A stretch of DNA of 14,786 bases from REEB470 sp032117095 (GTDB lineage: Bacteria; Bacillota; Bacilli; Paenibacillales; YIM-B00363), in assembly GCA_032117095.1 (NCBI GenBank), contig JAULZZ010000128.1, forward strand, positions 1-14,786, read 5' to 3'. How positions within the stretch are numbered: position 1 is the stretch's first letter; the number at the start of each line of letters is the position of its first letter. The notes beneath the pieces were generated by a model. It had not been told where the DNA came from. It did no database searches and was given only the letters and a program-made list of their open reading frames with translations. A program made the position numbers and the translations under genes. Shown here in pieces: positions 6,951 to 14,215 of this stretch.

Positions 6951-7655
6951 TTATGACCTTGCTGCATCCCCAACAAGCGCACTCCCAATGCGTACCGATG
7001 TCGCACCTGCAGCGATTGCCAATTCAAAATCGTCGGACATGCCCATCGACAACTCCGTCAACGGCTCACGGGTAATTTTTTGTGCGTTGACCGAAATTTG
7101 CGCATCACGTAACTGTTCGAAAATGTGAGTGATGTACTGCGGGGACTGCCCTTGGGGAGCCATGGTCATCAAACCGACGATACGCAACGCCCGCAGTGGC
7201 AACAGCTGTCCCAAAAACAGCGGCAACTCTTCGAGAGAGATCCCATTTTTTTGTGGTTCTTGTGCGACATTGACTTGTACGAACGCACACATGATCTTCC
7301 CGTGCAAGTGCGCAAGTTTGTCCACTTGCTGTGCGATGGAGAGGCGATCTAGTGCATGGATGTAGGTGAATGCCTCCACAATGTGCTTGAGCTTATTGGA
7401 TTGTAAAGTCCCAATAAAATGCCACGTCACATGGGGTGCCGTCTCACGCAACGCTTGTATTTTTGGAGAGGCGTGCTGCCATCGACTTTCTGCGAGGTGC
7501 ACACATCCGGCATCGATGAGCTGGGCGGTACGCACGATCGTCGCCGTCTTCGTCACTGCGATCATCCGGACGTCTTGACGCCTCCGACCGTGCACGGCAC
7601 AGGCATAGGCAATGCGCTGTTCTATCGCCTCCACATCCCGATCCGTCACCACCAT
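6951..7655 (-). CDS. ylmE: YggS/YlmE pyridoxal-phosphate homeostasis protein
   Basis: This PLP-binding, alanine-racemase-like barrel protein of the PLPBP family keeps free pyridoxal phosphate in balance and is thought to lack classical enzyme activity. With ATG at 7655 it has 234 residues. The cofactor lysine is K36 in AVTKT. Other family marks are HFIGTLQSNK, IHALDRLSIA, VQVNVAQEPQKNG, GLMTMAP, LSMGMSDDFELAI and GATSVRIGSALVG. The usual LGEN is LAES here, a mild deviation. The start is uncertain: AGAGGAGT lies 12 bases from this ATG but only 3 from a TTG at 7664. A SigA-like promoter precedes it. The gene ylmD, its neighbour in B. subtilis, is absent. Confidence 0.95.
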   Translation of the reverse strand: MVVTDRDVEAIEQRIAYACAVHGRRRQDVRMIAVTKTATIVRTAQLIDAGCVHLAESRWQHASPKIQALRETAPHVTWHFIGTLQSNKLKHIVEAFTYIHALDRLSIAQQVDKLAHLHGKIMCAFVQVNVAQEPQKNGISLEELPLFLGQLLPLRALRIVGLMTMAPQGQSPQYITHIFEQLRDAQISVNAQKITREPLTELSMGMSDDFELAIAAGATSVRIGSALVGDAARS

Positions 7656-7703
7656 CGCACCCAACGACTCCTCTCACTTTACGCATCTTTGCCACATGTT
7701 GCT

Positions 7704-7733
7704 ATCATATCGCTTTTGGACTCCTCTTTTCAA
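7704..7733 (-). promoter_or_regulatory. SigA-type promoter for ylmE-sepF-ylmG operon
   Basis: On the minus strand, TTGAAA (7728-7733) and TATGAT (7704-7709) are separated by 18 bases, about 50 bases before the ylmE start. The -35 has five of six consensus bases and the -10 five of six. It lies in the only sizeable gap between ylmC and ylmE, so vegetative division genes probably start here, separately from sporulation-controlled sigG-ylmC. Confidence 0.6.
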
Positions 7734-7782
7734 CCGTAACGAACGTACTACACAAAAAAATCTCCTTTTCCTCTCTCCACGT

Positions 7783-8067
7783 TCATCTTTTTGCTTCCCG
7801 CAATTGCGGTTCCTCGTATTCCTTAGAAGGGGCGATCGGGCTACGCTTGATCAAGATCACGTCTGCCCCAATCTTCACAATATGTTGCCAGGGGATGACG
7901 GCATCGTCGCCCCGTGACCACCATCCCATAAAACGTCCTTCGCAAGGCACGACGATCGCCTCAATGCGGCCTGTGCGCACATCAAGTTCGAGATCTCGGA
8001 CATATCCTAACTTCTTCCCATCGACGACGTTAATGACATCTTTTGATTGGAAATCGGAAATTTTCAC
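7783..8067 (-). CDS. ylmC: YlmC/YmxH-family sporulation protein (PRC-barrel)
   Basis: This is a 94-residue PRC-barrel protein. The start GTG at 8067 gives MKISDFQSKDVINVVDGKKLG, which matches the B. subtilis YlmC start closely. AGGAG and GAGG lie 11 and 6 bases upstream; the longer reading from 8157 runs into sigG and has no homology. Family marks: DVINV.DGKKLG, DLELDVRTGRIEAIVVP, VIPWQHIVKIGADVIL. The tail after about residue 80 (PSKEYEEPQLREAKR) is longer than in B. subtilis. It follows sigG by 76 bases, with no terminator between, so forespore expression with sigG is plausible. The ABC-transporter-like gene ylmA, found between them in B. subtilis, is missing. Molecular role unknown. Confidence 0.93.
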   Translation of the reverse strand: MKISDFQSKDVINVVDGKKLGYVRDLELDVRTGRIEAIVVPCEGRFMGWWSRGDDAVIPWQHIVKIGADVILIKRSPIAPSKEYEEPQLREAKR

Positions 8068-8143
8068 AGTGACCCTCACTCCTGTCTTGTGACCATCGTA
8101 TGATGAAAACAGCAGGAAATTGCCAGTACACTTCACGCATCCT

Positions 8144-8923
8144 TCACGTGACAACATGTTTTTTCATGTGTTGAATTGCTGATTTTTCGAGTCGAGATAC
8201 TTGGGCTTGGGAAATGCCGATTTCATCAGCGACTTCCATTTGCGTCTTTCCGTGAAAAAACCGCATCGACAAGATCATCTTTTCTCGTGCGTTGAGTTTG
8301 CGCAGCGCTTCCCGCAATGCAATGCCATCAATCCAATACGTATCTTTGTTTTGTTCGTCCCCGATTTGGTCGAGAATGACGATCGGATCGCCACCTTCCC
8401 GATACAACGGTTCGAACAATGAGACGGGGTCTTGAATCGCATCGAGCGCAAGTACAATTTCTTCTTGTGCCACCTGCAACGCCTCCGCCATTTCTGACAA
8501 CGTCGGTTCACGCGACCGATCATTCATCCACGTTTCTCTCAGCTGCAACGCTTTATATGCAATGTCGCGTAACCCGCGCGAGACGCGAATCGGATTGTTA
8601 TCGCGCAAATAGCGACGAATTTCTCCAATGATCATCGGCACTGCGTACGTAGAAAACCGCACGTTGTGACGCAAATCAAAATTATCGATCGCTTTCAACA
8701 GGCCGATGCACCCCACCTGAAACAAATCATCCATGACTTCTCCGCGGTTTTGGAATCGTTGTAAAATACTCAATACGAGTCGCAAATTGCCACGGACGAG
8801 CGATTGGCGCGCCTCATCGTCGCCTTGTTGTTGCAACTGTTCAAACAATTGACGCATCGTGATGTTGGTCAACAACGGCAACGTAGAAGTATCTACGCCG
8901 CAAATGACTACTTTGTTGCGCAT
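8144..8923 (-). CDS. sigG: RNA polymerase sporulation sigma factor SigG
   Basis: Late forespore-specific sigma factor; 259 residues, against 260 in B. subtilis. The ATG at 8923 follows GGGAGGTCA by nine bases and gives MRNKVVICGVDTS, the characteristic SigG N-terminus; the ATG at 8947 is upstream of that site. Region 2 is highly conserved (DDLFQVGCIGLLKAIDNFDL and VRFSTYAVPMIIGEIRRYL), as are DNNPIRVSRGLRDIAYKALQ and LDAIQDPVSLFEPLY, which separate SigG from SigF. Region 4.2 carries a helix-turn-helix (KTQMEVADEIGISQAQVSRL). In B. subtilis it follows spoIIGA-sigE; here its upstream neighbour is methionine aminopeptidase. A promoter resembling the SigF/SigG consensus lies just upstream, fitting forespore control and autoregulation. 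Confidence 0.97.
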   Translation of the reverse strand: MRNKVVICGVDTSTLPLLTNITMRQLFEQLQQQGDDEARQSLVRGNLRLVLSILQRFQNRGEVMDDLFQVGCIGLLKAIDNFDLRHNVRFSTYAVPMIIGEIRRYLRDNNPIRVSRGLRDIAYKALQLRETWMNDRSREPTLSEMAEALQVAQEEIVLALDAIQDPVSLFEPLYREGGDPIVILDQIGDEQNKDTYWIDGIALREALRKLNAREKMILSMRFFHGKTQMEVADEIGISQAQVSRLEKSAIQHMKKHVVT

Positions 8924-8960
8924 CGTCGCCTGACCTCCCAGTGCCACATCGCTATCGTTT

Positions 8961-8990
8961 CAGTATGTCCGCCAACGAAAGTCTTATGCA
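8961..8990 (-). promoter_or_regulatory. SigF/SigG-type promoter of sigG
   Basis: On the minus strand, TGCATA (8985-8990) and CATACTG (8961-8967) are separated by 17 bases. This matches what I recall of the SigG consensus (TGAATA, 17-18 bases, CATACTA; SigF is similar at -35). It lies 37 bases upstream of the sigG ATG. Confidence 0.6.
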
Positions 8991-9028
8991 ACATGGAAAA
9001 AGTGTCCAGAAGAGGGAATAAAACGCAC

Positions 9029-9805
9029 TTACGCAGTCAATACAATCGCTTCCCCTTCGGTGATGACGACGGTGTGCTCAAATTGCGCAACAATGCCTTC
9101 TGCCACATGCAACCCCCAACCGTCCTCCGCTTCACTGACGACTTCGGATTTCGTGGAAATAAACGGTTCGATCGCCAAGACGAGTCCGTTGCGAAGCAGT
9201 CGATTTTCACTGGCAACGTAATAATTGTACACATAATGCGGCTCTTCGTGCAGTTGAGTGCCGATCCCATGTCCTGTCAAATTTTTGATTACCGTGTATC
9301 CATGTTGGTGTGCTATTTTTTCTACTGCACGTCCGATGGCACTCACTTTTTTCCCTGCGCGGGCGTGGGCAATGGCCGCATCGAGTGCTTTGTGCGAACA
9401 AGCCAACACGTCTAGTGTCGCTGCATAGGGGGTGCCCGGTGAAATGGCGACATGCGCCGTCGGAGATAACCCTACGACCATCGTCGCCCCTGTATCTGCA
9501 TAATAGCCGTCTAAACACGCCGACACGTCGACGTTGACGACGTCTCCAACGGCCAACACCGTGTCTCCAGGAATGCCGTGCGCCACACAACGATTGACAC
9601 TCACACACGTCCCCCCTGGAAATTCATACATCACACGTGGGGCAGATTGTGCGCCATAGTCGTGCAACACCCGTTCCCCGATTCCATCGAGTTGGCGCGT
9701 TGTCATCCCTGGTTGCACCGCATGCAACATTGCCTCACGGGCGGCCGCCACCGCCCGCCCTACTTCGCGCAACGCATGCAACTGTTCCTCTGTTGTGACG
9801 ATCAT
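9029..9805 (-). CDS. map: Type I methionine aminopeptidase (YflG-like)
   Basis: Removes the initiator methionine from nascent proteins. It has 258 residues in the pita-bread fold. All five metal ligands are visible: D93 (NVDVS), D104 (YYADTG), H179 (TGHGIG), E213 (AIEPF) and E243 (FEHTVVIT), with H76 (VAHGIPGD) at the substrate site. The N-terminus MIVTTEEQLHALREVGRAVA and the segment AIEPFISTKSE with EDGW resemble B. subtilis YflG (MapB) more than the ribosomal-operon Map, so this is probably the second, non-essential copy. The ATG at 9805 follows AAGGAGATGA. No convincing promoter is seen in the 125 bases upstream, although the HPr terminator implies one. The gene does not belong to either neighbouring conserved cluster. 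Confidence 0.95.
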   Translation of the reverse strand: MIVTTEEQLHALREVGRAVAAAREAMLHAVQPGMTTRQLDGIGERVLHDYGAQSAPRVMYEFPGGTCVSVNRCVAHGIPGDTVLAVGDVVNVDVSACLDGYYADTGATMVVGLSPTAHVAISPGTPYAATLDVLACSHKALDAAIAHARAGKKVSAIGRAVEKIAHQHGYTVIKNLTGHGIGTQLHEEPHYVYNYYVASENRLLRNGLVLAIEPFISTKSEVVSEAEDGWGLHVAEGIVAQFEHTVVITEGEAIVLTA

Positions 9806-9930
9806 GGCCTCATCTCCTTATGATACGAATGCTACATACAGGTTAGAAAAATTCCCATTCCTTCGGCGAAAACCGTCGGCAAGAAAGGAGAAATTGTTCA
9901 TTACGACTCATTAGAAATTCGTATGAAAGC

Positions 9931-9972
9931 GCACAAAAAAACCTTCCGGCTATCCTACGGAAGATTTTTGTG
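9931..9972 (-). terminator. Rho-independent terminator after the HPr gene
   Basis: On the minus strand, stem CTTCCG (9958-9963), a nine-base loop and stem CGGAAG (9943-9948) are followed by T-rich sequence including seven consecutive Ts (9935-9941). Outer GCACAAAAA/TTTTTGTGC arms can extend the stem. It begins within a few bases of the HPr stop (9977). Confidence 0.85.
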
Positions 9973-9976
9973 CGTA

Positions 9977-10243
9977 TTATCCTTCTAATTCTTCTTTGCT
10001 CACAAAGGAAACCAGCGCCTGCACTGCTTCTGCCGCATCGTTCCCTTTGGCGATAATTTGGATCGGGGTACCGTGGTTGATCGCCAAACTCATAATGCCC
10101 ATAATGCTTTTGGCGTTCACCGTCTTTCCCGACTTTTCAACAAAAACATCCGCCACATACTTGTTGGCTTCTTGGACGAATAATGCTGCAGGTCGCGCAT
10201 GCAATCCTGTCTTCAAAACGACTGTTACCGGTTGTGTAACCAT
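9977..10243 (-). CDS. ptsH: HPr-family phosphocarrier protein (crh locus, His15 present)
   Basis: Small phosphocarrier of the sugar phosphotransferase system and catabolite control; 88 residues. His15 in TGLHARPAA is the site phosphorylated by Enzyme I, and Ser46 in NAKSIMG is the HPr-kinase site. The sequence around it (VVLKTGLHARPAALFVQEAN) resembles B. subtilis Crh more than HPr, and the gene lies right after whiA like crh. True Crh, however, has Gln15, so this protein keeps both transport and regulatory capacity in principle. Whether a separate ptsH exists elsewhere cannot be seen. The ATG at 10243 follows AAGGGG. It has its own promoter (perfect TATAAT) and a strong terminator, so it is a single-gene transcript. 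Confidence 0.95.
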   Translation of the reverse strand: MVTQPVTVVLKTGLHARPAALFVQEANKYVADVFVEKSGKTVNAKSIMGIMSLAINHGTPIQIIAKGNDAAEAVQALVSFVSKEELEG

Positions 10244-10300
10244 TTTTCATCGACCCCTTCATGAGAATAAATTGTATGATGCAGTTTCGGTAATGTTTTT

Positions 10301-10328
10301 ATTATACCGTATTTTTCCCTGCGGTGAA
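10301..10328 (-). promoter_or_regulatory. SigA-type promoter of the HPr gene
   Basis: On the minus strand, a perfect TATAAT (10301-10306) lies 16 bases from TTCACC (10323-10328, four of six -35 bases). It is in the 112-base gap between whiA and the HPr gene, about 58 bases before the HPr ATG. I see no clear catabolite-response element. Confidence 0.65.
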
Positions 10329-10355
10329 CATCGGAATTTAAAAAAATTGTGTAAA

Positions 10356-11276
10356 TTATGTGTCTTGGGGACTTCCTTTCATTTGGCGCAGCTGCTGTGC
10401 CCACGCATCGAGTTTGCGTAGCCGGTGATGGATCCCACTTTTAGATACGCGCCCGCCTAACATTTCCCCAAATTCCTTCAAATTTAAGTCGGGGTGTTGC
10501 AAGCGAAGTATTGCGATTTCACGTAATTTTTCGGGCAACGTTTCTAAGCCACTTTCTGCCAAAATGTAATGAATGTTGGCGACTTGGCGCATCGAAGCGT
10601 GTACCGTTTTGTTGACGTTTGCTGTTTCACAGTTGACGACACGGTTGACCGTGTTGCGCACGTCACGTACGATGCGTACGTCCTCGTATTGCAACAACGA
10701 CCGGTGCGCCCCGATCACATTGATCATCTCGCTAATTTTTTCACTTTCTTTAATGTACATGACGTACCCACGTTTTCGCGCAATCATGCGTGCGCCGAGT
10801 GCAAACGTATTGGCAATCGTACAAAGTGTCTGACACCACGTGGCATCTGCACAAGTAATCTCGAGATGATACGATGATGACTCTAAACTGTGAATCGATC
10901 CCCCCGCCAAAAAAGCGCCTCGCAACACCGCGCGCCGACAACACACCGCTTTGAGTTGTGTCGGATCAAGGTCATTTACTGCTTCGAGCATCGCACATAC
11001 GTGATCTGTGACGCGCAAAATGTACACGTTGTTTTTTTTGAGTTTTGTCTTTTTGTGCACGATCAAACGCCCCTGCACGCGCCATACCATTTTTAACAAA
11101 TAAAACAAACGTCGTGCGATCGTCGCATTTTCTGTCGTCACTTCATAGGTGTGCAGACCATCAACGTACATCGCTTGGCTGTTCATCCGCATAAACGTGA
11201 GCAGTTCACTGTGCATGCAACAAAGCGGCGCCTCTATTTGGGTGAGTTCTCGCTTCATCTGTGCGGCAAAAGACAT
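10356..11276 (-). CDS. whiA: DNA-binding protein WhiA
   Basis: This 306-residue protein combines a LAGLIDADG homing-endonuclease-like fold without nuclease activity and a C-terminal helix-turn-helix. It affects division and chromosome segregation in Bacillus and sporulation septation in Streptomyces. The start MSFAAQMKRELT is identical in style to B. subtilis YvcL and follows GGGGGATGG. Conserved blocks: RLKKNNVYILRV, CCRRAVLRGAFLAGGSI, SSYHLEI, RKRGYVMYIKESEKISEMINVIGAH, YEDVRIVRDVRNTVNRVVNCETAN, LPEKLREIA and the HTH segment LNLKEFGEMLGG...SKSGIHHRLRKLD. It follows rapZ by 46 bases. The usual partner gene yvcK, whose product interacts genetically with WhiA, is missing between them. Confidence 0.97.
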   Translation of the reverse strand: MSFAAQMKRELTQIEAPLCCMHSELLTFMRMNSQAMYVDGLHTYEVTTENATIARRLFYLLKMVWRVQGRLIVHKKTKLKKNNVYILRVTDHVCAMLEAVNDLDPTQLKAVCCRRAVLRGAFLAGGSIHSLESSSYHLEITCADATWCQTLCTIANTFALGARMIARKRGYVMYIKESEKISEMINVIGAHRSLLQYEDVRIVRDVRNTVNRVVNCETANVNKTVHASMRQVANIHYILAESGLETLPEKLREIAILRLQHPDLNLKEFGEMLGGRVSKSGIHHRLRKLDAWAQQLRQMKGSPQDT

Positions 11277-11322
11277 CGTCCATCCCCCACTTTGTATCCA
11301 CCTGTCGCCTGCCTCCTACAAA

Positions 11323-12207
11323 TCACAGGTCTCTTTGTGCATCGCGATGACTTACCCGAATCGACTCGGTTTCAGATCCTGCGAACATGTTTCCGATGTG
11401 TGCGGCAATGGCCACAGAACGGTGTTTTCCACCCGTACAGCCGATGCCGATGACGACTTGCCCTTTGCCTTCTTGACGATACTGGGGCAATAAAAAGTGC
11501 AACATGTCGATCAACTTTTCGAGAAAAACTTGCGTTTCCCCCCACTTCATGACGTAGTCGTATACGTCAGGGTGCGTGCCGTTGTGTGGCCGCAACGCAT
11601 CAATATAATGGGGATTCGGTAAAAAACGCACATCAAATATAAGGTCGGCATCAATGGGAACGCCGTATTTGAACCCAAATGAAACGATATTCAGAGACAT
11701 CGTATTGGCTTCTGCATCGATAAACCGCGCAATGATGCGTTCTTTTAAGTCGGCAGGTTTTAAGTTTGTGGTGTCAATGACAAGCGTGGCCATCCCTTTG
11801 AGTTCCTCTAACAATACCCGTTCTTGCCGAATCCCCTCTAATGGTACGCCCGAAGGAGCGAGTGGATGTCGGCGACGACTTTCTTTGTATCGTTGCACGA
11901 GTTTGGCATCGATCGCATCCAAGTACATAATCTCGTATTGCAACACAAAATGATGACGCAAATCATACAACGCTTGAGAAAGCGCCGTAAAAAACTCTCT
12001 GCCCCGCAAATCAATCACCAAGGCGATTTTCCCGATGCGGCCTTGGGATTGGGCGATGAGCTCTGCAAATTTCGGAATGAGTACCGGCGGTAAATTGTCG
12101 ACACAAAAAAAACCGATGTCTTCCAAACTTTGTACCGCAATCGTTTTTCCCGCCCCAGACATCCCCGTGATGATGACGAGTTTAGGACGTTTTTGAACGG
12201 TCTCCAC
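11323..12207 (-). CDS. rapZ: RapZ/YvcJ-family P-loop nucleotide-binding protein
   Basis: P-loop protein: in E. coli RapZ guides decay of the GlmZ RNA and binds a glucosamine-6-phosphate signal; B. subtilis YvcJ hydrolyses GTP/ATP and influences competence. With GTG at 12207 it has 294 residues; Walker A GMSGAGKT is at 15-22. Further marks: GFFCVDNLPP, LDA.D..LV.RYKE.RR.HPL, VIDTTNLKPADLK, FGFKYGVP.DADLIFDVRFLPNP and C-terminal GCTGGKHRSV. Start choice is uncertain: ATGs at 12234 and 12228 add a Gly/Arg-rich lead that contains the purine-rich site GAGAGGGGGAT serving the GTG. It lies in a tight run with glk upstream and whiA downstream. Confidence 0.95.
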   Translation of the reverse strand: METVQKRPKLVIITGMSGAGKTIAVQSLEDIGFFCVDNLPPVLIPKFAELIAQSQGRIGKIALVIDLRGREFFTALSQALYDLRHHFVLQYEIMYLDAIDAKLVQRYKESRRRHPLAPSGVPLEGIRQERVLLEELKGMATLVIDTTNLKPADLKERIIARFIDAEANTMSLNIVSFGFKYGVPIDADLIFDVRFLPNPHYIDALRPHNGTHPDVYDYVMKWGETQVFLEKLIDMLHFLLPQYRQEGKGQVVIGIGCTGGKHRSVAIAAHIGNMFAGSETESIRVSHRDAQRDL

Positions 12208-12253
12208 AACCCATCCCCCTCTCCCCATACGCATTCATCCCAAAGAAGCGACA

Positions 12254-13189
12254 CTACACCGCATGCACGTGCAATCCAGCCGCCCCGACCATCCCAGCGT
12301 GATTGCCCAGCTGTGCGGCCACGACATCGACCCCATGATGCACTTCGGGCGGGGTACATTGTGCGAACGCTTTTCGCAAAGGAACGAACAACGCCTCGCC
12401 TGCTTTGGATACGCCCCCCCCGATAATGATGCGTTGCGGATTCAAAATAACCGCGACACTACACATCGCCTTTGCCAATGCCGTTACCGCTTCATGCACG
12501 ATGCGTTGGGCAATCGGATGTTGATTCTCGGCTGCTTCAAACACCGCCTTGGCGGTCATCGGCGTCTGTGCAGGAAACAAGTTTGCTTCTTGCGCCATGC
12601 GTACGATGCCTGTTGCCGACGACACGGTCTCCACACACCCCCACTGCCCACACCCGCACTGCACTGCCTCTGCCCCATTCCTTACAGGGATATGTCCAAA
12701 CTCCCCTGCAAGACCACGAAACCCCTCGAACAACTTTCCGTGTAAAAAGATGCCCCCACCGACACCCGTGCCGAGGGTAAACATCACGACAGCATCACAT
12801 TGTCGCCCCGCCCCACTCCACACTTCACCGAGCGTTGCCGCGTTCGCATCATTGTTGACTTTCACGCATTTCCCCGTGATTTCCTCTACGCGCATCCCGA
12901 GTGGCACATCAATCCAATGCGGAAAATTCGCTGAAAAACGTACGATTCTTTGCGGGATGTCCAAAAACCCCGGCATGCCCAATCCAATGCCTGCAACGTC
13001 ATCCCACGATCGGTTCGCTTGGGCGACGGTTTGACGCGCACTACGATCCATTTGGGAAATGACCGCATCGATGCCTTGATCGACAAGGGTCGGATTTTCA
13101 CACACGGCCAATAACGTGCCCGCAGCATCACACAATCCCGCTTTGATCGTCGTTCCCCCGACATCTAAGCCGACATATGTTTGTCGCAT
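12254..13189 (-). CDS. glcK: ROK-family glucokinase
   Basis: Phosphorylates glucose to glucose-6-phosphate with ATP in the cytoplasm; 311 residues. Visible: the ATP-binding loop DVGGTT (10-14 region), GIGLGMPGFLD, the catalytic Asp in NDAN (D114), LGTGVGGGIFLHGKLF, the ROK sugar-binding EFGH (163-166), and the ROK zinc motif C178-x-C180-x4-C185 with a downstream Glu. The ATG at 13189 follows a strong AGGAGG site. A kinase gene between trxB and rapZ is not the B. subtilis order (yvcI is there instead). Proximity to rapZ and HPr gives a sugar-metabolism flavour to the locus. Other ROK hexokinases are possible, but no DNA-binding domain is present, so it is not a ROK repressor. Confidence 0.93.
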   Translation of the reverse strand: MRQTYVGLDVGGTTIKAGLCDAAGTLLAVCENPTLVDQGIDAVISQMDRSARQTVAQANRSWDDVAGIGLGMPGFLDIPQRIVRFSANFPHWIDVPLGMRVEEITGKCVKVNNDANAATLGEVWSGAGRQCDAVVMFTLGTGVGGGIFLHGKLFEGFRGLAGEFGHIPVRNGAEAVQCGCGQWGCVETVSSATGIVRMAQEANLFPAQTPMTAKAVFEAAENQHPIAQRIVHEAVTALAKAMCSVAVILNPQRIIIGGGVSKAGEALFVPLRKAFAQCTPPEVHHGVDVVAAQLGNHAGMVGAAGLHVHAV

Positions 13190-13221
13190 TGCCTATGTCC
13201 TCCTCATGCGACCATGTTGCG

Positions 13222-14172
13222 CTATAACGTAGCACTCCAATCGCCCACGATGTTTCCTTCTAAATACCGTTCGACTTCCAAGGCAGCCATACAACCGCTT
13301 CCGGCGGCTGTAATCGCTTGGCGATACGTTTTGTCTTGCACGTCACCACACGCAAATACCCCTTGCACGTTTGTTTGTGTTGTACCAGGTTGCACGATGA
13401 CGTATCCCGTCTCATCTGTGTGCAGTTGTCCGTTAAGAAATGTCGTGTTGGGCGTATGTCCGATTGCAACGAAAATGCCATCTGTCGCGATGACTTCTTC
13501 TTTGCCTGTCGTTTCGTTCCGTACGCGCAACCCTGTTACGCCCCCTTCCCCCGCTTCGACAGAAAGTGGCGTGCGATGCAATGCCCATGCAATTTTGGGG
13601 TTGTTTCGTGCGCGGTCTTGCATAATTTTGGAGGCGCGTAACGTCTCCCGACGATGTACCACGGTCACTTGTGAAGCAAACTTGGTCAAAAAATGGGCTT
13701 CTTCCATCGCCGAATCGCCCCCACCAACAACGACAATCCGCTTGTTACGGAAGAAAAATCCATCGCACGTCGCACACGTACTGACTCCCCGCCCTACATT
13801 TTCACGCTCATTAGGAATGCCCAAATATTTGGCAGATGCCCCCGTAGACACGATCATCGCTTTGCTTTGTATCGGTGGTTGTCCTTCGACATGAATCGTA
13901 AACGGGGAAGTGTGTAGCGTGACCGCCTCCACCCATCCGTTGACGAATGTTGCCCCAAACCGCTCTGCTTGTTTTCGCATATTGTCCATGAGCGCAGGGC
14001 CCATGATCCCTTCTGGAAATCCTGGGAAATTTTCAACTTCTGTTGTGGTGGTCAACTGTCCCCCAGGTTGTGTCCCCTCGATGACAAGAGGGTGCATATT
14101 GGCCCGTGCCAAATAGATAGCCGCAGTAAGTCCTGCCGGCCCCGTGCCAATGACGACAACTTCATGAACCAT
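13222..14172 (-). CDS. trxB: Thioredoxin-disulfide reductase
   Basis: FAD-dependent enzyme that transfers electrons from NADPH to thioredoxin. With ATG at 14172 (GGAG nine bases upstream) it has 316 residues, the same as B. subtilis TrxB, and begins MVHEVVVIGTGPAG; ATGs at 14181, 14187 and 14211 would add up to 13 atypical residues. FAD loop GTGPAG at 9-14; redox-active CATC at 133-136; NADPH loop GGGDSAMEEA at 150-158; C-terminal FAD motif GVFACGDVQDKTYRQ. All are intact. It is the expected lead gene of the trxB-rapZ-whiA cluster and is 32 bases from the glucokinase gene. Confidence 0.97.
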   Translation of the reverse strand: MVHEVVVIGTGPAGLTAAIYLARANMHPLVIEGTQPGGQLTTTTEVENFPGFPEGIMGPALMDNMRKQAERFGATFVNGWVEAVTLHTSPFTIHVEGQPPIQSKAMIVSTGASAKYLGIPNERENVGRGVSTCATCDGFFFRNKRIVVVGGGDSAMEEAHFLTKFASQVTVVHRRETLRASKIMQDRARNNPKIAWALHRTPLSVEAGEGGVTGLRVRNETTGKEEVIATDGIFVAIGHTPNTTFLNGQLHTDETGYVIVQPGTTQTNVQGVFACGDVQDKTYRQAITAAGSGCMAALEVERYLEGNIVGDWSATL

Positions 14173-14215
14173 CGTGCCCATCTCCATTCTACCTTTTTTG
14201 CAAATATGCATTGCA

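Noticed and set aside
7799..7813. Palindrome CCGCAATTGCGG as an operator
   Set aside because: It lies in the last codons of ylmC, encodes normal residues and has no second copy nearby.
12254..13034. Plus-strand ORFs opposite the glucokinase gene
   Set aside because: Shadow frames of a clear ROK kinase; Pro/His/Arg-rich and without start signals.
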